From assembly GCA_947631005.1 (NCBI GenBank), contig CANRJR010000013.1:1-57629 (forward strand): a stretch of DNA of 57,629 nt. The letters are read 5' to 3'. Shown one piece after another: positions 7,247-15,790 of the stretch. The stretch comes from an uncultured Clostridia bacterium (GTDB lineage Bacteria; Bacillota; Clostridia; Christensenellales; Borkfalkiaceae). Below the pieces are notes generated by a model that had not been told where the DNA came from, ran no database searches, and worked only from the letters and a program-made list of their open reading frames with translations. The translations under genes were made by a program, and so were the position numbers. Each line of letters begins with the position of its first letter. Within the stretch, counting starts at the first letter, position 1.

Positions 7247-8734
7247 ATGGAAGAATTAACACCCGCGCAGGACGAAAAAGAACTTGCGGAGCAAGCGCGG
7301 ATCCGCCGTGAAAAATTGCAGAAGCTCGCCGCGGAGGGGAACGATCCCTACAAAAAGACCAAGTACGACGTCACGTCGGATTCCGCCGCCGTCAAGGGGA
7401 ATTTCGGGGCGTTCGAGGGGAAAGAGGTGTCCGTCGCGGGCAGGCTCATGTCCCGCCGCATCATGGGGAAGGCGTCCTTTTCCCATATTTCGGACAGATA
7501 CGGTCAGCTTCAGATCTATGTGACGCGGCAGGACGTCGGCGAGGACGTATATACCGCCTACAAAAAGGACTACGACATCGGCGATATCGTCGGTGTGCGC
7601 GGGTATGTGTTCCGCACGCAGACGGGGGAGATCAGCGTCCACGCGACCCATCTCGAAATGCTGTCGAAGGCTCTTCTGCCCCTGCCCGAAAAGTACAACG
7701 GGTTGCAGAACGTCGACATGAAATACCGTTTGCGCCACGTCGATCTCATCATGAACCAAGACGTGCGCGAAACGTTCTATAAGCGCGCGGTCATCGTGCG
7801 GAGTATCCGCGAATTTTTGGACGGAAAGGGTTTCTACGAAGCGGAGACCCCCATCCTCGTCCCCCTCGAGATCGGCGCGGACGCCCGTCCCTTTAAGACC
7901 CACCACAACGCGCTCGACTTCGACATGTTTTTGCGCATCGAAACCGAGCTTTACTTGAAGCGGCTCATCGTCGGCGGGTTCGAAAAGGTGTACGAGATGG
8001 GGCGTATCTTCCGCAACGAGGGCATGGACGCCAAGCACAATCCCGAGTTCACCTCGGTGGAGATCTATCAGGCGTACGTCGACTACCGCGCCGTGATGGA
8101 TCTCGTGGAGGAGCTCTACCGCTATGTCGCGCAACGCGCGTGCGGCACGCTTAAAATTTGCTATCAGGGCGTCGAGCTCGACCTCTCGCATTGGGAGAAA
8201 CTCACCATGACGGAGGCGGTCGCCAAGTATTCGGGCGTCGACTTTTCCGCGCTCGACGAGAGCGGCGCGCTGGCGGCGGCAAAGGCGCACGGCGTTGCGG
8301 TCGAAAAGGGCAAGGAGAGCAAGGGTCACATCCTCGCCGCCTTCTTCGACGCGTTCGTCGAGGACAAGCTCATCCAGCCCACGTTCATCTACGAATATCC
8401 CGTCGAGATCTCCCCGCTCGCCAAGCGCAAGCCCGACGACCCCACCATGACCGAGCGGTTCGAGTATTTTATGATGGGAATGGAGATGGGGAACGCTTTC
8501 TCCGAGCTCAACGATCCCATCGACCAAGAGGCGCGCATGTCCGCACAGGCGGCGGCAAAGCGCGCGGCAGGCGCGAACGCCGAGGTGGACGAGGACTTCA
8601 TCGATGCGCTCAATCACGGCATGCCCCCCACGGGCGGGCTCGGGCTGGGCGTCGACCGCCTCGTGATGTTGCTCACGGACAGCGCGAGCATCCGCGACGT
8701 TTTGCTGTTCCCGACCATGAAACCCAAAAAGTAA
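7247..8734 (+). CDS. lysS: Lysyl-tRNA synthetase, class II
   Basis: 495-aa class IIb aminoacyl-tRNA synthetase that charges tRNA-Lys. It has an N-terminal OB-fold anticodon-binding region (residues about 55-160, SVAGRLMSRRIMGKASF) and a C-terminal catalytic core. Motif 2 includes YEMGRIFRNEGMD; motif 3 is GLGLGVDRLVMLLTDS near the end. The ATG at 7247 lies 2 nt after the greA stop and has no good ribosome binding site, so translation is probably coupled to greA. A TTG at 7241 overlapping the greA stop is a possible alternative. Confidence 0.96.
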   Translation: MEELTPAQDEKELAEQARIRREKLQKLAAEGNDPYKKTKYDVTSDSAAVKGNFGAFEGKEVSVAGRLMSRRIMGKASFSHISDRYGQLQIYVTRQDVGEDVYTAYKKDYDIGDIVGVRGYVFRTQTGEISVHATHLEMLSKALLPLPEKYNGLQNVDMKYRLRHVDLIMNQDVRETFYKRAVIVRSIREFLDGKGFYEAETPILVPLEIGADARPFKTHHNALDFDMFLRIETELYLKRLIVGGFEKVYEMGRIFRNEGMDAKHNPEFTSVEIYQAYVDYRAVMDLVEELYRYVAQRACGTLKICYQGVELDLSHWEKLTMTEAVAKYSGVDFSALDESGALAAAKAHGVAVEKGKESKGHILAAFFDAFVEDKLIQPTFIYEYPVEISPLAKRKPDDPTMTERFEYFMMGMEMGNAFSELNDPIDQEARMSAQAAAKRAAGANAEVDEDFIDALNHGMPPTGGLGLGVDRLVMLLTDSASIRDVLLFPTMKPKK

Positions 8735-8744
8735 AGGAGAGCAA

Positions 8745-9671
8745 GTGGACGCAAGGATCACAAAAAGCAGGCTCGCGAATTTTCTTTCTTACGATTGGCT
8801 GAAAATTCTCCTCGCCGTCGTTTTTGTCATCGCGGCACTCTCCGTGTTCTTTACGACGGTGCGCACCCGTCCCAAGGGGGAGCAGGAATACTCCCTCTTT
8901 GCCTATTCCGACCTCACGGCGGGAGAGGACGCCCCGCTTCTCGGGGATTCCCTCTATGAAAAGGGGGTGTTCTCGTACGACGTGCTGCTCGTCAACGCCG
9001 AGGGATTCGGCTCGAACATGCTCGCAAACGCCGCGTTCAACGCCCGCCGCTCGACGGGACAGGGCAATTCCATGTTCATCGGGAACGCCGTGTTTGACGA
9101 CGGCGACGACACGACCGAGGACAAGAGCATGTTGCAACAGTTCGTCGAGGGCTACCTCGTCCGCACCGAGGACGGGGGGCGCAAGCTTGAACTTCTGCTC
9201 GACGCCCGCGCCTATTTCGAAGAGGCGGGGGAATATCTCGTAAGATTTTACGGCGAGAATTGGCGGGAGGAGGGCGCGACGCAAGACGCCGCCGCCGTCG
9301 AAGAATGCTTTCTGAACCGCAACGGCAAGGACAAGCGGTTCAAGACCGCCAAGCAAAAGGCGCAGGGGATCGAATCCGAAAAGGGGCGCATCGCCAAGTT
9401 GCGCGCCGATCTTCTTGCCGTAGAGGCGGCGTTCGGCGACGGTACGCTCACGCTCACCACCGTCGAGACCGAATACGGCGCGTTCACCGTGGGCGTCTGC
9501 CTCGGCAATCTTCCCGGGTTGAGCAAGCTCTATTACTATACGCAGGATAACGGCAAGGTCAAGACCGTCGAGGAGATGAATCTCGTCTTGTTCAACAACG
9601 GAAGCGCGATGGGCGATCTCAAATTCGAAACGGTCTCCCTTCTGCGCTATTTCTTGCAGACCTACGCATGA
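8745..9671 (+). CDS. Membrane-anchored protein, unknown
   Basis: 308-aa protein with a short basic N terminus, one membrane helix (about residues 20-40, WLKILLAVVFVIAALSVFF) and a large domain predicted outside the cell. I do not recognise the domain; it is rich in acidic and aromatic residues and has a Lys-rich stretch around residues 195-215. The GTG start at 8745 is supported by AAAGGAG. It is 10 nt after lysS and overlaps the next gene by 4 nt (ATGA), so it belongs to the lysS-to-ricT operon, an unusual place for an uncharacterised surface protein. Confidence 0.75.
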   Translation: MDARITKSRLANFLSYDWLKILLAVVFVIAALSVFFTTVRTRPKGEQEYSLFAYSDLTAGEDAPLLGDSLYEKGVFSYDVLLVNAEGFGSNMLANAAFNARRSTGQGNSMFIGNAVFDDGDDTTEDKSMLQQFVEGYLVRTEDGGRKLELLLDARAYFEEAGEYLVRFYGENWREEGATQDAAAVEECFLNRNGKDKRFKTAKQKAQGIESEKGRIAKLRADLLAVEAAFGDGTLTLTTVETEYGAFTVGVCLGNLPGLSKLYYYTQDNGKVKTVEEMNLVLFNNGSAMGDLKFETVSLLRYFLQTYA

Positions 9672-10708
9672 AACTGCACATCGCGGACATGCTCCGCGCC
9701 CAAAAAAAGCATATTTCCTTTCATACGCCGGGGCACAAGCGCGCGGGCGCGGACATCACCGAGCTGTCCTATTCGGACAACCTCTATTGCCCGACGGGCG
9801 TCATAGCCCGCGCCGAAGCGGATATCGCCGCCATCCTCGGCGCGCATGCGAGTTTTCTGTCGACGGACGGCAGTACGGCGGGCGTGTTTGCCATGCTCTA
9901 TGCCGCAAAAATCATGGGGGCGCGCCGCGTCGCCCTGCCCGCCCGTTCGCACCCGAGTGCCTTTCACGCCATGGCGGCGATGGAACTTTCGCCCGTCGTC
10001 ATCCCGCAGGGGACGGCGTACGGGATCCCTCTGCAACCTGCCGAAGAGGCGATTGCGGAGGCGGCGGCGCAGGCGGACGCCCTTTTTCTCACCTCGCCCG
10101 ATTACTACGGATTTTTCCCGCCTCTCATCAAGGCGCGCGAGATCGCCTCGCGCTTGGACATTCCGCTCCTTGTGGACGGCGCGCACGGCGCGCATCTGCA
10201 TTTTACCGAGCGGTATGCGGGCAGGTACGCCGATCTTTGGGTAGACGGCGCGCATAAATCCCTCCCCGCCATGACGCAGGGGGCGGTCGTTTCGGCGAAC
10301 GCGAAGTGGAGCGGCGCGCTTTCGGAGGGCGTGCGCGTGTTCCGTACGACGTCGCCGTCCTATCCCATCCTCGCGAGTGTGGAATATGCGATCAAATATC
10401 CGCGGTCGCCCCGCATCGAGGCGCGCGCGGAGGCGTTCAAACGGGAATACGGCTGCGTCTTGAACGAGGATTGGAGCAAACTGCTCGTCCCGTTCGGGGC
10501 GACGGCAGACGGCGCGCAACGCGCCTTGGAGGCGCGGGGCGTATATCCCGAGTTCAACGACGGAAACTATCTGATGTTCTATCTCTCCCCCTGCACGCGG
10601 GAGCGGGAGATAAGCGCGCTCGGGCGTGAGCTCAAACGGCTTGTACGCGGGGAAGTGGATCGGGACGCGCCCGCGGGCGGCATTCCCATCTATCGGGAGG
10701 GGATATGA
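9668..10708 (+). CDS. Orn/Lys/Arg decarboxylase-family PLP enzyme (YaaO-like)
   Basis: 346-aa fold-type I PLP enzyme. Visible features are FHTPGHKRAG near the N terminus (typical of this family), STDGSTAGVFAM for the phosphate loop, LLVDGAHGAH with the PLP-binding Asp, and VDGAHKSLPAMTQGA with the Schiff-base Lys. It is shorter than biosynthetic arginine/lysine decarboxylases, like YaaO of Bacillus, whose gene sits in the same tmk-holB-ricT neighbourhood. The substrate is not known. The start overlaps the previous stop (ATGA), suggesting translational coupling. Confidence 0.88.
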   Translation: MKLHIADMLRAQKKHISFHTPGHKRAGADITELSYSDNLYCPTGVIARAEADIAAILGAHASFLSTDGSTAGVFAMLYAAKIMGARRVALPARSHPSAFHAMAAMELSPVVIPQGTAYGIPLQPAEEAIAEAAAQADALFLTSPDYYGFFPPLIKAREIASRLDIPLLVDGAHGAHLHFTERYAGRYADLWVDGAHKSLPAMTQGAVVSANAKWSGALSEGVRVFRTTSPSYPILASVEYAIKYPRSPRIEARAEAFKREYGCVLNEDWSKLLVPFGATADGAQRALEARGVYPEFNDGNYLMFYLSPCTREREISALGRELKRLVRGEVDRDAPAGGIPIYREGI

Positions 10709-11619
10709 AAACTCTGCTTCGTTCGACAACCGCATACCGTACCTATCGCGAGGATGCGGCGCGCGGGAACGTCTCGCATACGACGCTCGTCCTCTTCCCC
10801 GACGAAATCTATCTCCGCGCCCTGCTCAAAGAATGCGCCAAGGCGTTCTTCGGGAGCGAACGCGCGGAGACGCTCATCGAAAAGGAGAGCTTTTCGGACT
10901 GCCGCATCTACCCCGAAGAGGGGGGCAAGCTCAACGCGGACATGTGCGCGGAGATCGTCGACGAGAGCATGCTGCGCCCCGTCGAGGGGGAGAAAAAGCT
11001 GTTCGTGCTCCTGTTCCGCGACGCGACCCCGCTCGTGCAGAACAAACTGCTCAAATCGCTCGAAGAACCCCCCGAGGGGGTGTACTTCCTGCTCGGCGCG
11101 TCGTCCGAATACACCGTGCTTCCCACCGTGCTTTCGCGGGCAAAGAAGATCGCCGAGCCGCCCTTTCCGGAGGGAGACATCCTTGCCGCGCTTCGCCGCG
11201 TCCACCCCGGCGCAAAGGAGGCGGCGGCATGCGCGGCGGCGTGCGGCGGGATCTTTTCGACGGCGGAGGCACTGTTGAGCGACGCGGGCGACTTCGCGCT
11301 CGCCGAAGCGTTTTTGTCGGGCGGGGAAGAACAGATCTGCCGCGAGATCGAAAAACGAAAGGAAAAGAAGCCGTTTTTTGCGGCGTTGAAGCTCGTTCTG
11401 CGGGACGCGCTCTTTTGTGCGACGGGCAACGCCGCCTATTGCGTCCGTACGCCCGCCGCCTGTGCGGCGACATTGCCCGCGGGCGTTTTGCTCTCCGCTT
11501 TGGACGCGGTGGGGGAGGCGGAAAAACAGCTCATGTTCAACGCGAACGCGGGACAGGCGTTATACGCGGTCGCACTGCAAATTCGAAAGGAGAAACAAAG
11601 ATGGAAGTCGTCGTCGTAA
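10705..11619 (+). CDS. holB: DNA polymerase III delta'-like subunit
   Basis: 304-aa protein resembling the clamp-loader delta' subunit. The segment NKLLKSLEEPPEGVYFLLGA is the characteristic delta'/gamma signature. The usual SRC sensor motif appears as LSRAKK, so the Arg is kept but the Cys is not. The Walker A motif and zinc module are not seen, which fits a delta' role (non-ATP-binding) in loading the sliding clamp. Gene order before ricT supports the call. The start overlaps the preceding gene by 4 nt. Confidence 0.82.
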   Translation: MKTLLRSTTAYRTYREDAARGNVSHTTLVLFPDEIYLRALLKECAKAFFGSERAETLIEKESFSDCRIYPEEGGKLNADMCAEIVDESMLRPVEGEKKLFVLLFRDATPLVQNKLLKSLEEPPEGVYFLLGASSEYTVLPTVLSRAKKIAEPPFPEGDILAALRRVHPGAKEAAACAAACGGIFSTAEALLSDAGDFALAEAFLSGGEEQICREIEKRKEKKPFFAALKLVLRDALFCATGNAAYCVRTPAACAATLPAGVLLSALDAVGEAEKQLMFNANAGQALYAVALQIRKEKQRWKSSS

Positions 11620-12443
11620 AATTCAAAGGGGGAAGCAAGACCTATTATTTTTCCGCGGGGAAGACCTCTCCGAAGCGCGGAGACGGCGTGATCGTGGAAA
11701 CGGCGCGGGGGCTCGAATACGGCGTCGTGACCGATCCCGCGCGCGAGGTGACCGACGACGCCGTCGTCGCTCCCCTCAAACCCGTCGTGCGGATCGCCAC
11801 CGAAAAGGACCTCGAAGCGGTGCGCCGCAACGAGGAACGCCGCCCCGAGGCGATGCGGATCTGCAAGGAGAAGATCGCCGCGCACGGGCTTCCCATGAAG
11901 CTCATCGACTGCGAGTTCACGTTCGACGGCAATAAGGTCATCTTCACGTTCACCGCGGAGTCGCGCGTCGATTTCCGCGAGCTCGTCAAAGACCTCGCGT
12001 CGGTGTTCCGCATCCGAATCGAGCTCAAACAGGTCGGCATCCGCGACGAAACGCGCATCCTCGGCGGCATCGCGCCCTGCGGCAGGGAATGCTGCTGTGC
12101 GAGCTGTATGCCCGAGTTCAAAAAAGTCGGGATCAAAATGGCGAAGAACCAGAATCTCTCCCTCAATCCCGGGAAGATCAGCGGGCTCTGCGGGCGGCTC
12201 ATGTGCTGTCTCGCCTACGAAAACGACTACTACGCGCAGGCGTGCAAGAAGATGCCCAAGTTCGGCGGGACGGTCGATACGCCCGAGGGGAAGGGCGTGG
12301 TCGTCGCCGAAAACATGCTCAAAATGGAGGTGCGCGTCAAGATCGAAAAGGACGGCGCGCTCATCTACCGCGACTACCCCGTCTCCGAGATCTCTTTCCG
12401 CCGCGGCGAGGACCGCGATACGGACGACGGGACGGACGAATAG
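11601..12443 (+). CDS. ricT: RicT/YaaT, PSP1-domain regulatory protein
   Basis: 280-aa PSP1-domain protein. In Bacillus, RicT acts with RicA and RicF to help RNase Y process mRNAs and influences sporulation and competence; the complex binds iron-sulfur clusters. Cys-rich signatures CGRECCCASC (about residues 159-168) and GRLMCCLAYE (about 197-206) are intact. The start at 11601 follows AAAGGAGA and overlaps holB by 19 nt. An acidic tail ends the protein. Its partners RicA and RicF are not encoded in this window. Confidence 0.93.
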   Translation: MEVVVVKFKGGSKTYYFSAGKTSPKRGDGVIVETARGLEYGVVTDPAREVTDDAVVAPLKPVVRIATEKDLEAVRRNEERRPEAMRICKEKIAAHGLPMKLIDCEFTFDGNKVIFTFTAESRVDFRELVKDLASVFRIRIELKQVGIRDETRILGGIAPCGRECCCASCMPEFKKVGIKMAKNQNLSLNPGKISGLCGRLMCCLAYENDYYAQACKKMPKFGGTVDTPEGKGVVVAENMLKMEVRVKIEKDGALIYRDYPVSEISFRRGEDRDTDDGTDE

Positions 12444-12515
12444 CGAAAGACCGAACCGTCTCGGATCCGCCCGCGACAAAATTTCCGAAGAATCCGTAAA
12501 AATCACGGAAAAAAC

Positions 12516-12544
12516 TTTACGCGGCGGAAAAGATGTGTTATAAT
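12516..12544 (+). promoter_or_regulatory. Promoter for the ferredoxin gene
   Basis: TTTACG, 17-bp spacer, TATAAT with TG one base before the -10 (extended -10). CGGAGGTGAC, the ferredoxin ribosome binding site, follows. Confidence 0.65.
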
Positions 12545-12574
12545 ACGGATAAGATTTGATCGGAGGTGACCATT

Positions 12575-12745
12575 ATGGCTCATACCATTTCGGACGCTTG
12601 CGTATCCTGCGGCGCTTGCGCGGATACCTGCCCCGTCGGTGCGATCGCGCCCGGCGATTCGACGTATGTCGTCGATCCCGACGTTTGCATCGACTGCGGC
12701 GCTTGCGAGGACGGATGCCCCACGGGTGCGATCGTCGCCGAGTAA
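12575..12745 (+). CDS. 2[4Fe-4S] ferredoxin
   Basis: 56-aa electron carrier of the clostridial type. Two internally repeated cluster motifs are present: C-x2-C-x2-C-x3-CPVGAI in the first half (CVSCGACADTCPVGAI) and CIDCGACEDGCPTGAI in the second. It carries electrons for enzymes such as ferredoxin oxidoreductases and hydrogenases in anaerobes. A strong GGAGGTGA site precedes the ATG, and the gene has its own promoter and a terminator 15 nt after the stop. It interrupts the ricT-to-rsmI order seen in Bacillus. Confidence 0.96.
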   Translation: MAHTISDACVSCGACADTCPVGAIAPGDSTYVVDPDVCIDCGACEDGCPTGAIVAE

Positions 12746-12760
12746 GCGCAAGGAACAAGG

Positions 12761-12791
12761 GCGCGGGATCTCCCGCGCTTTTTCCGTTTTT
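12761..12791 (+). terminator. Terminator between ferredoxin and the methyltransferase start
   Basis: GCGCGGGA-TC-TCCCGCGC stem followed by TTTTTCCGTTTTT. The T-rich tail ends immediately at the ATG (12792) of the next gene, leaving no room for a ribosome binding site. Confidence 0.9.
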
Positions 12792-13430
12792 ATGGAACAG
12801 GAAGAACCTCTCCTCGTGGGAGACTATGTGATCGTACAAGACCGCGATCTGTACCGCTTTTCAACCGATTCCATCCGTCTTGCCCGCTTTCTCAAAGCCA
12901 AAAAAGGGGAGATGGTTGCGGATTTTTGCGCGGGGAGCGGGATCGTCGGGCTGCATTTTTATGCCGAGAACGCGGGCGTGCGCTCGGTCGTCCTCTTCGA
13001 AATGCAGCCGTCTCTTGCCAAAATGAGCGAACGGACGATCGCGCGGAACGGGCTCGAAAGCGTTTTTCGCGTCGAAAACGTGCGCCTGCAAGAGATCCCG
13101 CCCCGCTACGAAAGCGCGTTTTCGCTCATCCTGTGCAACCCTCCCTACGGACGGGAGGGGGACGGTTGCCGCGGCGGGGAGCTCTCCCCGCGGGAGCTTG
13201 CGCATGCGGCTTCGCGGTGCTTGAAGCCGAAAGGGCGGCTTGCGGCTGTGTACCGCTGCGACCGCACCGCCGAGGCGGTCTGCGCGCTCAAAGCGGAGGG
13301 GCTCGAACCCAAAACATTGCAATTTATCGCGGGGAAGGCGGGCAAAAAGCCGTACGCCGTCCTCATCGCCGCCGTCAAGGGCGGCAGGGCGGGCACGGAA
13401 GTTCTGCCCACCCTCGTCAACGGAGAATGA
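12792..13430 (+). CDS. TrmN6/YfiC-like N6-adenine methyltransferase
   Basis: 212-aa SAM-dependent methyltransferase resembling tRNA1(Val) adenine-37 N6-methyltransferase (YabB of Bacillus). The SAM motif is VADFCAGSGIVGL (about residues 38-50) and the catalytic NPPYGR sits near residue 118. The N-terminal FSTDSIRLARF segment is typical of the family. Its position just before rsmI matches the Firmicutes order. The start is uncertain: the ATG at 12792 directly follows a terminator tail and has no ribosome binding site. A GTG within the next 50 nt is possible, one of them preceded by GGGAG. Confidence 0.82.
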   Translation: MEQEEPLLVGDYVIVQDRDLYRFSTDSIRLARFLKAKKGEMVADFCAGSGIVGLHFYAENAGVRSVVLFEMQPSLAKMSERTIARNGLESVFRVENVRLQEIPPRYESAFSLILCNPPYGREGDGCRGGELSPRELAHAASRCLKPKGRLAAVYRCDRTAEAVCALKAEGLEPKTLQFIAGKAGKKPYAVLIAAVKGGRAGTEVLPTLVNGE

Positions 13431-13431
13431 T

Positions 13432-14232
13432 ATGATCGAATTTGCGGCGACGCCCATCGGCAATCTCAAAGATATCACCGTGCGCGCACTCGAAGCGTTG
13501 CGCGCGGCAGACGCGGTCTTTTGCGAAGATACCCGCGTCACCGTGCGGTTGCTCTCGGCGTACGACCTCAAAAAACCGCTCTACGCCTGCCACAAGTTCA
13601 ACGAGCGGGAGGCGGCGCACAAGATGATCGCGCTCTCCCGCGAGGGCAAGCGGGTCGTCGTCGTTTCGGACGCGGGCATGCCCGCGATCTCCGATCCGGG
13701 CAGAGAGGTCTGCCGCATCCTGCAAGAGGAGGGCGAGCCGTACACCGTCCTCCCCGGCGCGAACGCCGCCCTGTGCGCGCTCGTGCTCTCGGCGTTCCCC
13801 TCCGACCGCTTCACGTTCGTCGGATTTTTGCCGCCGAAAGGGGAGGAGCGGACAAAACTCGCAGAACGCTATGAAAACGCGCGCGAGACCCTGCTCTTCC
13901 ACTGCGCCCCGCAGGACGTGCCGCGGGACGTCGATTTTCTCTTTTCCGTGCTCGGCGACCGCGAGGCGTGTCTGGTGCGCGAGATCTCCAAACTGCACGA
14001 AGAGACCGTCTTTTTCCGTCTCTCGGAGGGGTGCGGCGAGGCGCGCGGGGAATGCGTGCTCGTCGTAAAGGGGGCGGAGGAGCGGGAAAATCCGCTCAAC
14101 GCGCTCTCCCCCCGCGAGCATATCAAGCGGTACATGGACGAGGGTCTCGACAAGAAAGAGGCGTTGAAGCGTGCCGCGCGGGACAGGGGCGTTCCGAAAA
14201 GCGCGCTCTATCGCGACGCGCTCGACCTGTAA
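13432..14232 (+). CDS. rsmI: 16S rRNA (cytidine-1402-2'-O)-methyltransferase
   Basis: 266-aa SAM-dependent tetrapyrrole-methylase-fold enzyme that 2'-O-methylates C1402 in the ribosomal decoding centre. Motifs visible in order: ATPIGNLKDIT at the N terminus, CEDTRVT, VSDAGMPAISDPG, LPGANAAL and GFLPPKGEER. The C-terminal region has a helix-turn-helix-like KKEALKRAARDRGVPKSALY stretch, as in other RsmI proteins. The start at 13432 has GGAG 6 nt upstream and is only 1 nt after the previous stop, so the two methyltransferases are co-translated. Confidence 0.95.
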   Translation: MIEFAATPIGNLKDITVRALEALRAADAVFCEDTRVTVRLLSAYDLKKPLYACHKFNEREAAHKMIALSREGKRVVVVSDAGMPAISDPGREVCRILQEEGEPYTVLPGANAALCALVLSAFPSDRFTFVGFLPPKGEERTKLAERYENARETLLFHCAPQDVPRDVDFLFSVLGDREACLVREISKLHEETVFFRLSEGCGEARGECVLVVKGAEERENPLNALSPREHIKRYMDEGLDKKEALKRAARDRGVPKSALYRDALDL

Positions 14233-14250
14233 ATACTTTCCGTGAAACGC

Positions 14251-14279
14251 TTGTCATTTCGCGAAAGAAGGACTATAAT
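14251..14279 (+). promoter_or_regulatory. Sigma-A promoter giving a predicted leaderless mRNA
   Basis: TTGTCA, 17-bp spacer, TATAAT, then ACAGCT and ATG. The predicted start falls on the A of the start codon at 14286. Confidence 0.65.
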
Positions 14280-14285
14280 ACAGCT

Positions 14286-15722
14286 ATGCTCATTCAGGCG
14301 TTCCCCCAACTCGAAAATGCGAAGATCGTGCGCTTTTTGCGCCTCTTCTTCCGCTCTCCCCTCTACCTCGGCGTCATCGTCGCCGCCGTCGTCTGCGGAG
14401 AGGTCTTTTCGGTGGAGCTCGCCGTGTTCTACTTCTTCCTCGCCGTCGGCATGGTCGCCCTGTTTCTCACCGAGGACACCCTCGCGGTCCTGCCCATCGT
14501 TGCCTGCGGCTATTTCACTATTTCGCCCGAAAACAGTCCCGCATATCATGCGGAGAGCAACATCTTTACCGAACCCGCTTTCATCGTCCGCTTTGCCTTT
14601 ATCCTCATCGCGAGCTTTCTGCTGCTCGTGGGACGGGCGGTCGCCATACTCTGCGAAAAACCCCGCCGCGGGTATCCCCGCCTCGCCATCGGATTTCTCC
14701 TCTTGGGGCTCGCCTACATCGCGGGCGGGGCGTTCACGCCGCACTATTCGGTGCGCACCGCCGTGTACGGGATCGTCCAGCTCGTCTCCTTTTTACTGCC
14801 CTACCTCTACTTCCTCTGCGGCGTGGATTGGCGTTCGGAGGACAAGGACTATCTCCCCATGCTGTTCACGATCATCGGCGTCGGGATCTTGCTCGAAATC
14901 GCCGACATGTACAGTCTGCCCGGGGTGTACCGCGAGGACGGCTCGGTCGTGCGGAGCGCGCTCTATACGGGTTGGGGCGTGTATAACAACATCGGCTGTA
15001 TCATGGCACTCTGCATTCCCGCGCCCGCCTATTTTGCCGCCACGCGCAAGAACGGCTGGGCGTACGGAATGCTTTCGAGCGTCTTTTTGTTCGGTGTCGC
15101 GCTCACCCAGAGCCGCGGCTCGATCATATTCGGCGTCGCGACCTATCTTTTTACGGCGATCTACGTCGTCGCGGCGAGCAAGGGGACGGAGCGGTGGAAA
15201 AACTTCGGACAGTATGTCGCGATGATGTTACTGCTCGTCTTTTTGTACTACGCGTTCAAGGAGGAGCTCACCGCGCTCTTTGCGTCTCTCCTCGAACAGG
15301 AGATGAATTCGAGCGGGCGGATCGAGATCTACAAAAATTGTTTCCAAATCTTCCTGCAAAATCCCGTGCTCGGCGTAGGATTCTACGATACGCCGGGAAT
15401 GGCGCACAGCTCGGTCGGCTCGTTCCTGCCGCCCCGCGCACACAATACCTATTTGCAACTGCTTGCGACGGGGGGATGCGTGGCGATGGCGGCATACCTC
15501 TTTCACCGCGTCCAGACGCTCGTTTTGCTCTTGCGGCATCCCTCGCACGAAAAGATGTATGTACTGCTCTCCATCGCCTCCCTCATGATGACGAGCCTGC
15601 TCGACTGTCACTTTTTCAACATCGGACCGGGGATCCTCTACGCCGTCCTGTTGGCGTACGCCGAGGGCATGGACCGATGCGCCCGCGCCGAACGCAGACT
15701 CAAAAAACGGGAACAGGAATGA
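14286..15722 (+). CDS. O-antigen ligase/polymerase-like membrane protein
   Basis: 478-aa polytopic membrane protein with roughly ten to twelve predicted helices. A conserved segment near residues 345-385 (GRIEIYKNCFQIFLQNP, then GVGF and RAHNTYLQLLATGG) is the Wzy/WaaL-like signature: a large outer loop with Arg and His that handles undecaprenyl-linked glycans. The protein may therefore polymerise or attach a surface polysaccharide or teichoic-type polymer; no other glycan genes are adjacent. There is no ribosome binding site, and a promoter ends 6 nt before the ATG, so it is probably leaderless. Confidence 0.85.
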   Translation: MLIQAFPQLENAKIVRFLRLFFRSPLYLGVIVAAVVCGEVFSVELAVFYFFLAVGMVALFLTEDTLAVLPIVACGYFTISPENSPAYHAESNIFTEPAFIVRFAFILIASFLLLVGRAVAILCEKPRRGYPRLAIGFLLLGLAYIAGGAFTPHYSVRTAVYGIVQLVSFLLPYLYFLCGVDWRSEDKDYLPMLFTIIGVGILLEIADMYSLPGVYREDGSVVRSALYTGWGVYNNIGCIMALCIPAPAYFAATRKNGWAYGMLSSVFLFGVALTQSRGSIIFGVATYLFTAIYVVAASKGTERWKNFGQYVAMMLLLVFLYYAFKEELTALFASLLEQEMNSSGRIEIYKNCFQIFLQNPVLGVGFYDTPGMAHSSVGSFLPPRAHNTYLQLLATGGCVAMAAYLFHRVQTLVLLLRHPSHEKMYVLLSIASLMMTSLLDCHFFNIGPGILYAVLLAYAEGMDRCARAERRLKKREQE

Positions 15723-15733
15723 TCTGTTTATGG

Positions 15734-15772
15734 ACAGGGGCGCGCCCGCTTCAAAAGCGGGCGCGCCCCTGT
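15734..15772. terminator. Strong hairpin terminator between convergent genes
   Basis: An 18-bp perfect stem (5' arm 15734-15751, CAA loop, 3' arm 15755-15772), mostly G+C, followed by ATCTTTT. It lies between the ligase-like gene (plus) and the SDR gene (minus) and probably serves at least the plus strand. Confidence 0.85.
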
Positions 15773-15790
15773 ATCTTTTCGATTTTTTTC

